DNA of 64,000 nt from Rhynchosporium graminicola (GCA_900074885.1 FJUW01000004.1:186001-250000), one strand, 5' to 3'. Shown: positions 36,198 to 48,509, counted from the stretch's first letter. Notes: generated from the sequence alone by a model not told the origin. Translations and numbers: made by a program.

Positions 36198-38169
36198 ACG
36201 ACTGATGTAATGTGTTATTAGATAGAAAAGTGGAAAGCTCTTGGATAAGCGATCAAACCTCCCAATTCTTATCCAGGTATAATATTTTTGACTTCAAAGA
36301 ATGCTTTGTGAACCGCCTTCATCTACATACAATTGTTTTCTCAAGTATAATCTCACGTGACACTAAGTCTTCCTCCTACCCTCGCTAACAAGAACGACGA
36401 TCAGAATAGCCATCTGCGAGTTCTTACCTCAAAGCCGTATCATCAGTTCTCCCAACCAATCACCTCACATCTCCACTCCTCCTGGACAATAGAAACTAAC
36501 TTCACCCCACGATCTCTGAGGCACGTGCCCTAGTCTCGCTTAAATAAAATAAACTAGAATCAAAACAGATCGGCAACGCCCAACAAAAAAGATCTCATAC
36601 TTCCAATGATCACGTCGCTACATCTCGGTACATCCCGAACCAAGCTATGCATGAAACAATCAGCTGAAGTTGCCGTGCGTCGCAGTACCGTAACCGAATG
36701 CTGCAATGAAAGAATCTCCCTAATCTTATTCCAAGAGGCCAAGTTAGCGCAGACCCGTTTATCGTGACTCTTGCGATCCCTGTCGCGTGGTTTGTAAAGG
36801 AAGAAGCTAAGACAGGTACTTATCAAGATATCCTCGTCGACTTGGGCCTACTTAAGTCGCTAGCTTTTAAAGAGTTATTACTATATACGGAAATAGGACG
36901 TGCAATAAAAATGCAAAAGCCCTATATACGTAAGCGATTCTTAAGCCGCCCTAAAATAGCGTTCTGAAATATTACAACTGTATATTAAAGTGCGACATGG
37001 AACACAAACCTAGAAGACCTAATTAAACGAGCGAGATTCGGGCTTGAAAGCTAGGCAGCGTTTCGACGGGCTATAGATTTGTAACTGTATATTGAAGTGC
37101 GACGTGTAGCAAAAAGCTAAAAAAAAAAAAAAAAACCTGATAATAATTACCTTACCTTATATAAAAGAGAATTGGGTCCAGATAGCGTTCTCAGACATTA
37201 TAACTGTATATCGAAATACGACGTGCAGCAAAAACCCGACGGCCTTATACGTGAGCGATTCTTAGGCCGCCCCAAACCAAAGGCCGCTCTGAGATATTGC
37301 ACTGTATATTCAAAAACGATGTGCAACAAAACCTAGCAGTTCCCGGGTTTAGCCTGTAATCTAAGCCTAGCGTTCGAAGATGACGAAATCAGTAGGGGCT
37401 TGTACGAAAAATTCTCCGGACGGCTTGCAGCCTAGGATCAGCGTCCAAAGGTGATGGAGCATGGAACTGTACCTTAGAGGCAAGCTCAAGGGCAAAATAA
37501 CCTTGCAGTGACGGCCACTATATATTTCGGTATGTGAATGGAGGTGAGAATAGAGAATCAAGGGGGGCGGGTCTCAGATCTCTGCCAGCTCTGTAGTAAC
37601 GACGTTCTTCTCGAGAGACGATTCAAGAGCTATGAACGGTTCTGAATAGTGAATACGGGTAAGGATAAGATATTACCCTTCGACTATCCTAGGTCATACG
37701 GGTAGCTATGCTTACCTAGAGTGTACTTCTATTAAATCGGCCGAATATGAAATATTTTTGATTTTTATGTTAAAGTCATTTGATAGCCTAGCAACTATGC
37801 CGAGCCTTGACCTACTACTGAGTGTTTTGTTCTGCACATTCGATGACGAAGGCAAGCGGAGGCTCTTACCTCTTGAACGGTCTTGTGACCAAGGTCACGT
37901 CGAGTCCTGAGCTTAATTTTAGCTTCTACTCAATACTATCTACCTAGGTATCTGCCTTAAGGTACCTTGGATAACAAAGATTCCGAGTTCATGCAAGCTA
38001 CCTTCTACGTTGCACAAATTAGGATATCACATCGACAAAGCCGCACCTTCCTCCCGGTCAAATTTTCGTCACAGCAACCAGCAGGTACCAGAACAAAGCA
38101 CGTACAAGCACTTGGAACTATTCCAATATCCGTATACAAAAGCCTATACGACTTCTGTTCCTTTCCAGT
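36198..38169. other. Intergenic region with degenerate repeats
   Basis: Nearly 2 kb with no supported gene. The central part carries the repeat array listed at 36920-37345. Open frames at 36560-36967 and 37367-37561 cross repeat sequence and are not credible genes. Confidence 0.55.
36920..37345. repeat. Degenerate tandem repeat array (about 100-120 bp period)
   Basis: A block of the form AACTGTATATTGAAGTGCGAC occurs four times in diverged form, starting near 36976, 37083, 37202 and 37300. A second block, TACGTAAGCGATTCTTA followed by GCCGCCC, precedes two of them (near 36926 and 37247). The A/G and C/T differences between copies suggest RIP or age. A run of 17 A lies within it (37119-37135). 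It may be a dead satellite or part of an old transposon. Confidence 0.6.
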
Positions 38170-38730
38170 ATGACGTCCTCAAACCCACATTCATCCACGA
38201 TTGCCGACCTACGCAACAACACCACGATCTGGTACAAACTCCACGTACTGATCTACGATCTTCGCAATTTCAACGAGGTTGAAACCTCACAACTACGGCT
38301 TGACAGTATCGCGGACGCCTCTTACTTGTCCGGACCATATTTCACACCTGACGAAGCCACAATCATCAAGTCCAGCCTCGTCGACACATCGAAACCCACA
38401 CATCCCGGTGCGAAGAAAATCAAGATTCAGGACAAGCAGCAGAATTTGAAAGCCTTGGAAACGATCATAGAAGAGACTATGAAGGAGCGCTTGGAGAGGA
38501 GAAACAAGAAGAGGGAAGAGAGTGGAAATTTTCGCGTGTGCGCGGCGCATGACCTCGCTCCGATATTAGAGAAGGCGTTGGATATCAAACCCAAGAATTT
38601 GGCCAATGATAAGGCATTCGTAGAACAGATAGAGAAGTATGGGTTGGAGCTGGGAGATGGAGCAGTTTGGAAGGGTGTGCAGAAGAAGGGCGGCGTGCAG
38701 GGTGGCAAAAGGAAGAAGGGCAAGCATTGA
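38170..38730 (+). CDS. Small basic protein of unknown function
   Basis: A single-exon 186-residue frame from ATG at 38170. I do not recognise the family. Residues about 20-90 are mixed and include FTPDEATIIKSSL. A charged helical segment follows (about 90-125: QNLKALETIIEETMKERLE), then FRVCAAHDLAPILEKALDI, and a lysine/glycine-rich tail ending KKGGVQGGKRKKGKH. The composition is protein-like and there is no signal or membrane segment. The basic tail would suit nucleic-acid or nuclear work, but that is only a guess. Confidence 0.65.
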   Translation: MTSSNPHSSTIADLRNNTTIWYKLHVLIYDLRNFNEVETSQLRLDSIADASYLSGPYFTPDEATIIKSSLVDTSKPTHPGAKKIKIQDKQQNLKALETIIEETMKERLERRNKKREESGNFRVCAAHDLAPILEKALDIKPKNLANDKAFVEQIEKYGLELGDGAVWKGVQKKGGVQGGKRKKGKH

Positions 38731-38996
38731 GGATATGGATCAGGATTCTTTGGACAGTACCTCTTATGATATGTAGTCTCTTTTGAAAGTAACTTGTGCT
38801 TCAACGTCGATTAATGATGTATCTTTGATTCACAGAGTGGAGGGATATGTACTAATACTGGTGTTAATCTGTATGTGCCTTTCTAATTTCTACAGGGTGC
38901 AAATGCCATAGTCTCTATCTCGTGAAACGCTCTCCAACGAGTTTCTTCCTCCGGACCCTCCTCCGGACCCTAAACGAGTCCCATGACAAAGGAATC

Positions 38997-40147
38997 CTAC
39001 AAGTTGGGGTCTGGGAAAGTATCACGTGCAAGCTGGTAAATCTCCAAGAGATCATTGGCTTCCAGCAACCATTTTTCAAAAATCGCTGCCTCCTTCCTGC
39101 CCTCTTGAAGACATTTGCAATCATCTCCTTTGCCAATTCTAGCACAATCGCAAGTGTCATCTCCCTTCAGCATGCTAAAGCAGGCAGTTGGAATCCAACC
39201 TTTCTCGCCTTTACCATCCAATGACGACGGGACCTGTACTTGAGTAGAAATCCCGCATGTTCGAAGGATAGTGAAGACGCATCCAGGAGTGAATGGAATG
39301 AGATTCAATGCTTTGGGACTCTTCAGGTTTACAAAGTCCTCGTAGTGAAACTCTGGTTTATGGAGGGCTATCATTGTCTTACTCGTCTGAGCCGGGGCTG
39401 TACATGATGGAGAGTCAGCAAATATTCGCTGAAACCATACGAGATATAATCATGTAGTAATTTCGTACCTCCCACGTTTCTGCTAAAGCAATGTTGGCCT
39501 TCCTCAAGTCTGGATTTCCTGAAACTGGAGGCGCCTTCAGCTGAGGCGCCAGCTGGTGGTGGCTGCGTGACATGAGCTGGGCCTATATCTAATAGAAAGT
39601 CAGCAAATCTTCGCTGAAATATACACGGGATGCAACATGTCCGCACCTCCTGCGTAGCTCTTGAGGGAGTGTTGGCCTTCTTCTGGTCTGGAAATCCTGT
39701 GATTGAGCGCGCCTTTCGTTGGCGGTGGCCGGGCGACGTGAGCTGGGGCTTATACAGAATGGAGAGTCAGCAAATCATCGTTCAATTTTGTACGGGATAT
39801 AACGATACTATATTTTCTTCTGTGAAGTTTCTAAAAGAGTGCTGGCTTTCTTCTGGTTTGAAACCCCTGAGAGTGTACCCGCGACCAAATGGTCGTGGCC
39901 GGGCGATATCAGCTGGGGCTACACACGGTAGTGAGTTAGCAAATCTTCGCTGCAAAACATACGAGATTTATATTTCCTTACCCCATACGAAATTCTTAAA
40001 GGAGTATGGACTTTCTTCTGGTCTGGAATCCCTGAAACTGAGCGCGCCTTCCACTGGTTGTGGCCTGCCGATCATGGCCGTAACATTCAGTGGCATATCG
40101 GGGGCCCAGGCTGCCACCTTTCCGGAATGACCTATGACAAGGGGCAT
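38997..40147 (-). CDS. Unknown protein built from tandemly duplicated exons
   Basis: Predicted minus-strand exons: 39982-40147 (start MPLVIGHSGKVAAW), a damaged copy 39817-39918, 39647-39748, 39469-39582 and 39397 to stop at 38997. Each internal exon starts and ends in phase 1 and encodes the same 34-38 residue unit: an A/GPA start, a Pro-rich stretch, then R-x-x-x-EE-x-x-x-S-F, as in SRPEESPYSFKNF, FKPEESQHSFRNF and SRPEEGQHSLKSY. The introns are also alike (each with CAGCGAAGATTTGCTGACT-like sequence before the acceptor), so whole exon-intron units were duplicated. Copy 2 has AA instead of the GT donor; skipping it leaves 260 residues in frame. The last exon begins with a partial unit (KPEFHYEDFVN) and continues into a Cys-containing C-terminus with CDCARIGKGDDCKC. 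I do not recognise any family. Confidence 0.55.
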
Positions 40148-43100
40148 CTTCGAACATCAAGTCAGTATGAAGTGTCGATTTCTTGTTGCAAGTAGCAAAA
40201 GCGACTGGCTGGGTGAGAGACTCACAACGAGATTTTGGCCAAGAGTCGACAACTTATCGAGGATTTGACTGAACGCGATGGAAGATAGACATGAGAATGA
40301 GCAAAACTTGTTTAAAAGGCCCTGCCATTATACTGCAGCAAAAATGAATAGAGCATATCTCATAAGTCTCCTACACCTGGTTGCTTCGGCGGGTTAGGAT
40401 TGAAGGTAGTCCAGTTCAAATTCCAAGTAAGTGGTCTAGTACTATGAGTCTAGCTCTTATACAGGCAGTTCGGACACCGATGTTCACATCTGGGTTTTTT
40501 CAATAGATATTTTTTAAGTCCTTTTTAGTTCTGGACTTTCTTAGATGAGCAAAGAACAAATGCCGTGATCCTCAATTCGCACGAAGAATTGCAATATGAA
40601 ACGTGAAGATTACATATGTATTTGCAATATATACTATACTGTAGGATCACACAGATACGAATATGCATACAGAATATAGAGATTAAATTTATTTTAAATT
40701 TTTGCTTATGTCCATAATGATCCCAGATTAAAGCACCATAGATATCTCCCCATATGGATTTCAACAAAGGTTTGGTTTCCAGAATCTTGAGGCGGGATTC
40801 CAGACCAACCATCCCCGACATCAAGACATAATCCGTAAGATAAGGACGCGATAAGTCAACCCTAATGATACCTCTTCAGTTTGGACATCTTTTAAGCCAC
40901 CAGCCACCAGCATAATCTATCTTCTTGCTACCCGCCCAGACACAAGCACCTCGTGGCTTGCCATAATACAGAGAAGGACCGAATGACCGTAGAAGCTTTC
41001 AAGTCCATACTACCAGGAAATCTAGCGTGATGGAGCTAGCTACTAAAGATTTCTCTGCTTAGTTCAATTCCGAATATTTTGAGTAATTCTTTGGTACTTC
41101 CCCAGATACTAGGCCTAGTAAAGTAGGGCTAAAGGCTAGTATCTTGCGGCTTCTACACGCGCATATTGTCAGGGATCCAGACCATAGAATGACCGACCTG
41201 ATGACATTATTGATTAGCAGTACCTGCCCAAGGTCCCTCCCACCTGCATCAGAGCTTCTCAGACCTCAACTTCTTCTCTTCGAAAAGTTTCATCATTGAG
41301 AGCCGTGTGTACAAAGAGCTCCTCTCCCGCATTTTGCAAGAATCAGGTTCAAGTTTCTCAGCACAAAGCGAAACTTCGTTGGCTTGAGAGTTTCGGACTC
41401 TAAAAAGAAGGTGGCATTTTTGAGATCTAATCGGTTAAATCGGTTGTACCCGTTATTCGGGTAGGAGCGAATAACTTTAGACAGCTGATGAACAGCAATG
41501 GAAAGTGGTACTCGCCGCTCTAGCACCATTCTTCGGTGCTTAGGTACCTAGAAGTAAAGAGACACATGGAGTTATATGTACAAATATTCAAGGACTATCA
41601 TGATAGAGGACATGAAAGTAATGGATGACTTCATGAACACAATTACAATTCACAAACAGGGACTTGACCTGAGGTCACGAGAAGGCGTCTTGAAGATCAT
41701 TTGCTAGCTTGGGGCAACCTGAGGAACTGGAAAATAATGACAGCTGGTAGCCGCGCATTGGCTCTTTATCGCACCACTTCGACTCTGTATTAGTACTCAA
41801 AAGAATTCGGATAAACAAGTTTAGAAACTAACTCTTGGGAAGCGATTCCTGGGTCGAAAACCCATTTCGGCAAGTACTACCGTGACTTCACTAGATAACA
41901 CGTGCTTCGCATCTTAGCGATTTTCGCTCCATACTCCCCTACTCTTCTCAGATATCGAGTAGTTATTATGACTCCAAGATTCAATAGAGAGAGGAAGGAT
42001 GGCAGCCGAAGAAATCAAGGAACTGAGACAATGAGAAGTGAATCGCTCTAAAGTTTTTATTGTCGGACGATGAGGTTGAAGCCAGAGATCTATGAGATTT
42101 CCAGAAAAAAAATCATCATCTCATACATATGAGGATCCCCAAGCCATTAACGTTCCCAATCTACACCTGGTTAGGCCGTAGCCAATGTTTTATTATTTTG
42201 GCTCCCTAAGCGAGATTCATAGCCGGCTACCAGATCGCCTTTGAAGAACGCGGCAAGGCGCTAGCAAGTTTTAGGTTACAAAGGGTCTTTTGGAGCTATA
42301 TAACGCCTTACAGGGCAAAACCCATTTTACGCCTCCTTGCACCCGCTCTTCGAGAAAGATCCTACCTCTGCCTCCTATGAGGTCTAGGGTTCGCTTAAAG
42401 CCCCGAGTTGAACAGTCAGGGAACTGGCTGGTGAGCGAGCGATTCAAGCTCTCAATTAAAACCCAACAGAACGTAGCTCCTAATGTTAAGGGGTGCCTCC
42501 CTATCTGAGAAGCGGTTACTCGTAGTCCTCCTCAGTGCCCGAGATAAGAATATGAGTAAGTCAATGCTTTTTGGCATGGAAAATTACTTGAGCATAGATT
42601 GAGTGCCGATTAGCGTCGGTGAACGTCGGTGGTATCTAGACCACATTAATAGATGGTTTCGATAATTTGTTGTGTACTGAAAATATTAAAAGATCTGATC
42701 CACAGTATTATATTAGATTTGAGATTAGGAAGATATTTGCGATAAATAAGGACTTGGTAGATTGTATGATAAGTCGGACAAAGCTCAAAATAATTATGCT
42801 CTCCTGGTCCTCAAGCAGGAATTTGGAGACGCGGAGACGATTCAGAGCTTCGCTCTATTATTTTGCCAGTGTCGTAACATTCCCGCACCAGCGTACAACA
42901 AGACTTGGTCAATGAATATGATGGGTACGACAAATGTCACTACTTCCGCAGATCCACGAGATAGCACAGCATCCTCAAAGTTCCTAAGGAAAAAAGATCA
43001 ATCAATTGCACATTTTGGAAGATTGAGCAAATGTGGTCCGTACTCATTGTTGTAGATATCAGCATATATGACTTGAGACCAAAGGTCGGTTCCATGATGA

Positions 43101-43586
43101 TTCTGCATCAATCGTGCGATCGATTCGGGGACCACTCTATCTATCTGTTGACTCCAGTTGCGTCGGCATTCACAGATTGATCGACCTTCACCGTATCGAG
43201 TGGCTTTCGTACAACGATGGGTGATCGTCACAATTTTGAATTCAAGATGTTTCTGATAAAAGTGGATGTGACATTCAATCCCTCACATAAGCCCCACAAC
43301 CCAAACAGGCCACCACAGTAGGGACTACAGTAAGGTAACCATGGCTAAATATACTTCGCCTGCTTCGGGTTAGTCATGGACCGACACCTCCAGATCCCCG
43401 CGCCACTAAAGCAAGCCCTTGGCACGTCTGACCAATGGCGCGGCTGCCATCCTCAGGCATCATGCCAACCACCGTCGCAGCTCCTGTCCTGGCCTCACAT
43501 TTCACAGCTCACATCTCACATACAAACACAAACTCAACTCACTCCTTTCATTGCAACTCTTCCTGTGCCGATGCTCAACCATCGCC
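40148..43586. other. Long intergenic region
   Basis: 3.4 kb without a gene I can support. The 78-codon minus frame at 41293-41529 begins with ATG and has fairly protein-like composition, but has no partner exon or known motif. The frame at 42290-42508 starts with TTG. The CpG-poor, AT-rich parts (40500-40800) hold nothing recognisable. Confidence 0.5.
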
Positions 43587-45253
43587 ATGGATTTCTACCA
43601 CTTCAATTTCGTGGCCTTTGTATTGATCAACTCAGCGCTAGCTTTCTACCAAACGAGATGTCGCCAGATACCAGCGACGGAGTCGCTGGAGGGCAAGGGG
43701 AACACAGCAGCTGCTGTGAAACGATTCAAGATGCGCTTCTTGCCGATTTATTTGCTGGTCAATGGAGCGGATTGGCTTCAGGTATGATCGATTATTCGAG
43801 TCAAGAAGGATAAGTACATGTGAATTTATTGACAGAACAAAGGGACCGTACATTTATCCCATATACAAAGGTTCGTAAAGCATGATGACTTTGAAGTGAG
43901 CTTGATATTGACATGATATAGAGGAGAAGCAGTTGCCTGAAGAAATAGTCGCTGCTCTTTTCATGATCGGATTTATTGCAGCAGCTGTATCCGCAACATT
44001 TACTGGCACGCTTGCTGATCGCTTTGGTCGACGTCGAGCATGTCTGGCTTTTTGTCTGACATACTCCTTATCCTGTATATCTCTCGTCTCTAACAACATT
44101 GTTATCCTCTTCATCGGTCGATGTTTGGGAGGTATGAGCGCAACTCTCATGTACACTGTATTTGAGAGCTGGATGGTCACGGAATTCAACAAAGTGCTAC
44201 CTGACGAGCCGGCTGGAACCCTCAGCAATCTTTTCAGCACCATGACTTCATTGAACACCCTTGTGGCTATTCTGATGGGTCTTCTAGCCGAGGGGGCAGT
44301 CAACGTGACGAATACTCAACTGACGCCTTTCGCACTTTCTGTATGCTGCTTGATGCTTGCATTTGTTGGAATTCTGAGTACCTGGGTATGAACAAGACTC
44401 CTGTTCAAGAGATTGCCAGCTCACGTGTTTATAGAGAGAAAACTACGGCACCAGTGGACAGGAGGCCGGTGAATCTGCTCAAGGTCTCTTAGAGCGACAA
44501 GATGCCCCCGCAACGAAAAGTGTTCTGTCACACCTGACGCACGGTATGATTTTGAATCCCGAGAAATGACAATGTAAACTGTAAATTTAATTTGATACAG
44601 ACAAGCGGATTTTGTCACTCAGTCTGACATCTTGTGTCTTCGAGGGCTCGATGTACATCTTCATCTTCTTCAAATTCCCCGCTCTCATCTACTCCCACAA
44701 ACTCTCGGGCCAGACTTCCGGTAAGCCTTGATTCTTTCGCACCAGATCGCTTTCCTAACCCAAGTCAGAGCTCCCGTTCGGTCTCATCTTTGCAAATTTG
44801 ATGGCCGCAATGATGTTTGGATCCATGATCTACAACTATGTCACATCGATTAACGCCGTCATTACCACGACTCGACTTCTCGTGACAATACTTTCGCTCG
44901 CCTCTCTCTGCTTCTGCCTCCCTGTCATCATTCGCGATGAGCGTGTGACCTTCTGGTGCTTCTGCATCTTCGAAGTATGCTGTGGTATCTACTTCCCACT
45001 CATCGCTTATCAGCGGGGGAAGATTATCGATGATAGCGTGCGAGCGAGGCTTTACAGTACTATGCGAATCCCATTGAATGTGTTCGTCGTGGCGGTTTTG
45101 GGAACCACGCAAGAAGGTGTGTCTCCCTTTGTCCTCTTCTTGCGGGAAATAGACACTAATTCATAACCAGGCCAGGCGCATAGAGATTTTGTGTTCCTGA
45201 TTTGTAGTGGGCTCTTGGTCGGAACGAGTGTTACAAATTCTATGCTGCTCTAG
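43587..45253 (+). CDS. Molybdate-anion transporter (MFSD5/MOT2 family)
   Basis: A major-facilitator membrane protein of the molybdate-anion transporter family, likely importing molybdate for molybdenum-cofactor enzymes such as nitrate reductase. Exons 43587-43781, 43843-43870, 43922-44385, 44435-44543, 44601-44720, 44769-45116 and 45171-45253 give 448 residues. Exon 2 is only 28 nt and supplies GPYIYPIYK, part of the family string between the first membrane segments. The MFS loop signature is GTLADRFGRRRACL. Other landmarks are FESWMVTEFNK, SMYIFIFFKFPAL and PFGLIFANLMAAMM. The central loop is short and Gln/Glu/Ala-rich. Several hydrophobic helices are visible along the whole length. The substrate is inferred from family. 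Confidence 0.9.
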
Positions 45254-46627
45254 ATCCTTCGGGCATCCTGGCACTTCAGTTGTATTTGTACAATATAGAG
45301 CACTTTAGTGAGCGGATCTCAAAATAATCAATTGGGAAACGGCCCGCTTGGGTAGAATGGGCAGATGTCATGATGTTGCATCAGGCGACGAAACTGTATT
45401 GGTATAAAATGCATTTACTCGAGCATTTTACAGGATAGATGAGCTCGATATTAATGCAGGACTACATTCTTAGGACTAAAAGCAGTTGCCTTTCACACCG
45501 ATGTCATTTCACATTTCAGTATAGCTACGAAGTGATTTACGACTTCATGACCGGCGATGTTCAAACAGCTTGTCTCCTCGTAAAGTGACCTGTGTTCTAC
45601 GAGTTCCCATATCGCATTGATCGCGCGTATTCAACAAAAAGCACATAATGCGCTTGTCATAAGCTTCAGATCTAGGTCCTTGGCTCGAAAGTATTTGTGG
45701 CCTTTCAAGTTAATTGCTCCTCTAATAAAACCATGAAGTTTCGCGCAAGTAGAATTCCGTTCTGAACTCTGAACGCCAAAAAAAGCCTCTCGGACAGCCT
45801 GAATGACGAATAGCAAGTTTTAAAACTTGGATGATCATGATTACGGAACGGCGTTGTGGGGCTTAGAGTTATGTGCTACCGACGGTTTGCCCGAAGGCGA
45901 GGCTAAGAATCAGGGGTTCTCGGGTATGTATCATTTCTGTAAGTGTACTAAGTGATATCTGGATGATGCTTCACTTCGGGATCAATGGGAAATAATAATG
46001 TAAATGGGTGCACTACAGAACATAGCAATTCCTCATAGTTACATTGCTGAAGCTACGAAACAGAAAAGTCAATCCCATTTTTGCTGTCTCAAAGGAGGGT
46101 TCGCGAACGCGTGCTTCGTAAGTATAGCGTACATAAGCCCAGTACTTGGCAATTCAGTCGTGCATATCTAGACAAGAATCGTCCATATGACTGGCTATTA
46201 TCACCCGATTCAATAAATGTAGGGGCTCTCTAACCGTATCCAGGAGTAAAACGACGTGTCAGTTCCACCGATAAACTAAGATAAATGCACACCCCACGGG
46301 AGGCTAGCATACTCCGTAAGGACCAGGTTCCTAGGGAGGCTTTTTTGATAGTTTAACTCACTTCCGCTCATGTAGTTGTCCCTTCATCCGTCATTTCATT
46401 CTTTTGTAAATAACATCCGCGACGTGAGGTTCCTCTGTATTGCGATAAACGGTCGGTTATCGAATTCAACTTCTTCCGACCTTCGTGCCTTCAACTGCGC
46501 ATCATCAGCATTCCAGCTCCGTACTTGTCTTAGCCAATCGGTACTTAAGCGCAAGCCTGTACATTACATTGCATCTCACGTCGCACGACCTCACGGAACA
46601 CCACATTCACTTGACCAAACCAACAAA
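45254..46627. other. Intergenic region
   Basis: 1.4 kb between two plus-strand genes. I see no gene; the open frame that starts at 46376 reads into the next gene but begins with a non-ATG codon and is probably its 5' leader. Confidence 0.6.
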
Positions 46628-47861
46628 ATGCGTATCGGCCCATCTCATGTCTTCACGGCCTTGACGGCCGTGGTCGTAGGTGCCGTCGTCTGGACTCATT
46701 TCGGTACCGATAGTGGTCTTTCCAGTATCTCGACCGGCATAACCGCGAGTTTGACCGGACTCTCCCTAAAATCGTTGATGGCACGCAGCGAGAAGCTATG
46801 GGAGAAAACGGTCAAGCAGCGCCACGAAGTGATGGCCAAATTCCCGGATATGGGCTTGTACGTCTTCTTCCCCTTCCCGAGCTTTCTGTGCCGATATATG
46901 CTTTGCGGGGGAGATTAGAGGAACACGGCAGCTAATTGATTGATCCACTAGTTTCCCCGCAGTAAATACTCCAACTTATTTCACGACTCCATACTCTGTT
47001 TGGGACTTGATTCCGGCTTCATACAATTGCCCACACGAAGTTGAGCGAATTGGTCGCATGGGCGATGGAGGTAAATGGGTGTGTGGAATGAGTAAATATG
47101 AAAAGAATACTAGACCGTGTATAATATACTCTTTTGGTAAGACCCGCTTGCCCAGCTACTTATTGTATCACATCAGCCTAACGATTGCCCCCAGGCGTAC
47201 AAAATGAATCCAGCTTTGGTAGACACGCTGACTACGGAATTTTCCAAATGCTTGGGGACAACCTACTAATCAATGGGTATTCACAGAGCAAGAAATGTTA
47301 GAGAGAACCAACTGCGAGATCTGGGGTTATGATTTCTCCGTCAATGCTTTCGGTCCAGCTATCATGGCCGAACATGCAAGCCGCACACACTTCCGCAAGG
47401 CCGGAATCTCAGGAACAACCCAACTAAGCAAAAAACCTCCCTTCATCACGATCCAAGATATCATGGCTGAGAATGGTCACACATACATGTTTGTCTCCCC
47501 AACCATTTTCCTATCTCTGCATTTTACAGTGCACTGACAGAATCAAATCAGCGATATCCTCAAAATCGACATCGAATACGCCGAGTTCGAAGCTCTGAAA
47601 TCATTCGACGAGGCAACTGCCCACCAAGAAGAATATCCGATCGGGCAAATGCTCATCGAACTCCATCTTTTCAAAAAGGAGAAAATTGACATGGTGGAGT
47701 TCTTGGCCTGGTGGGAAGCGCTGGAGGCCAGAGGCTTGAGACCTGCGTGGACGGAACCAAACTTGCTGGCTGTAACGGTGAGCCTCGAGGATAAGAACCC
47801 TAGATTGGCTGAGTATTCTTTGGTCAATATCAAAGGGAAGTCGAACCCTCTGTGGAAGTAG
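46628..47861 (+). CDS. Membrane-anchored methyltransferase-like protein
   Basis: A protein of the FkbM / Methyltransf_22-like group. Exons 46628-46857, 46952-47136, 47195-47218, 47287-47488 and 47552-47861 give 316 residues. One hydrophobic helix near residues 8-27 (VFTALTAVVVGAVVW) suggests a type II anchor. The domain begins with CPHEVERIGRMGDGGKWVC, passes through IYSFGVQNESSFEQEML and IWGYDFSVNAFGPAI, and ends with DILKIDIEYAEFEALKSF, which matches the beta-strand motif DxxKIDIE of this fold. Exon 3 is a 24-nt micro-exon encoding VQNESSF; its inclusion is needed to keep the family string. Whether it methylates anything is unknown; many fungal members are uncharacterised. Confidence 0.8.
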
Positions 47862-48509
47862 AGCTGTAGAATATAGCTAAATGATACTTGTCTCACTACG
47901 GTGCTCAAAAATCATACTTTCGCGTGTTTATTCTATCCGATTGCCCTTGCTCTATACCTTTGCCAGCATTCCCGTTGGGCCGTTGGGCAGTGCTTGTCGA
48001 AATACATTTTTCCCTTGTCACGTTTCCGCGGTCTTTCTTAACGAGGGTCTAGACTGCTGCCTCGTCGCCCTAACAAGATATCCTGCCGGTCATTGGAATC
48101 AAAGTAAGCAGCTGAGAAGGCCGAGAAATTAAAGAACGCCTCAAAATATGTTGTAATTGCTTGCTCCTTAGCCCATGGGTACGTGTTGTCGAGATGGACA
48201 AGCGAGATGGAATAAAGTGAGCCTCGTCTACCTACTTCATTCAGCATACAAGTATCCAGATCTCTGTCACCAAGTATGTGCAATGCTTGTAAAGCGGTTC
48301 CGACTAAACTTCAGTGGAACTAGGGAGGTACTCGCTCAGAAGTGCTCAAGTTTCTATTGACTTCGCTTAGAAGTGCCATAATCGGCCCTTCGTCATGCTA
48401 GTGCACTAAGCAATATAGGACATCAATCGTGGTATAGCGACCATAGAAACAGCCAGAATGAAAACGTTTATAGACTAAGAAATGGTCATTTAAAATCCAA
48501 CCCCGGTCT
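47862..48509. other. Intergenic region between convergent genes
   Basis: 650 bp between convergent genes. No gene, RNA or repeat seen. Confidence 0.6.

Noticed and set aside
39630..40130. 166-codon plus-strand open frame
   Set aside because: Antisense to the tandem-exon gene; its length comes from the repeated units on the other strand, and the minus-strand splice logic explains the sequence better.
36920..40147. CRISPR array
   Set aside because: The repeats are 100-180 bp, diverged, partly coding and in a eukaryotic genome; there are no short identical repeats with unique spacers.
40380..40450. Possible tRNA gene (GTTCAAATTCC T-loop-like string)
   Set aside because: No matching acceptor stem, anticodon arm or D-arm could be folded around it by eye.
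22870..45253. A complete nitrate-assimilation or siderophore gene cluster
   Set aside because: Only single members are present (nitrite reductase; one esterase). No nitrate reductase, nitrate transporter, NRPS or siderophore acyltransferase is in the window.
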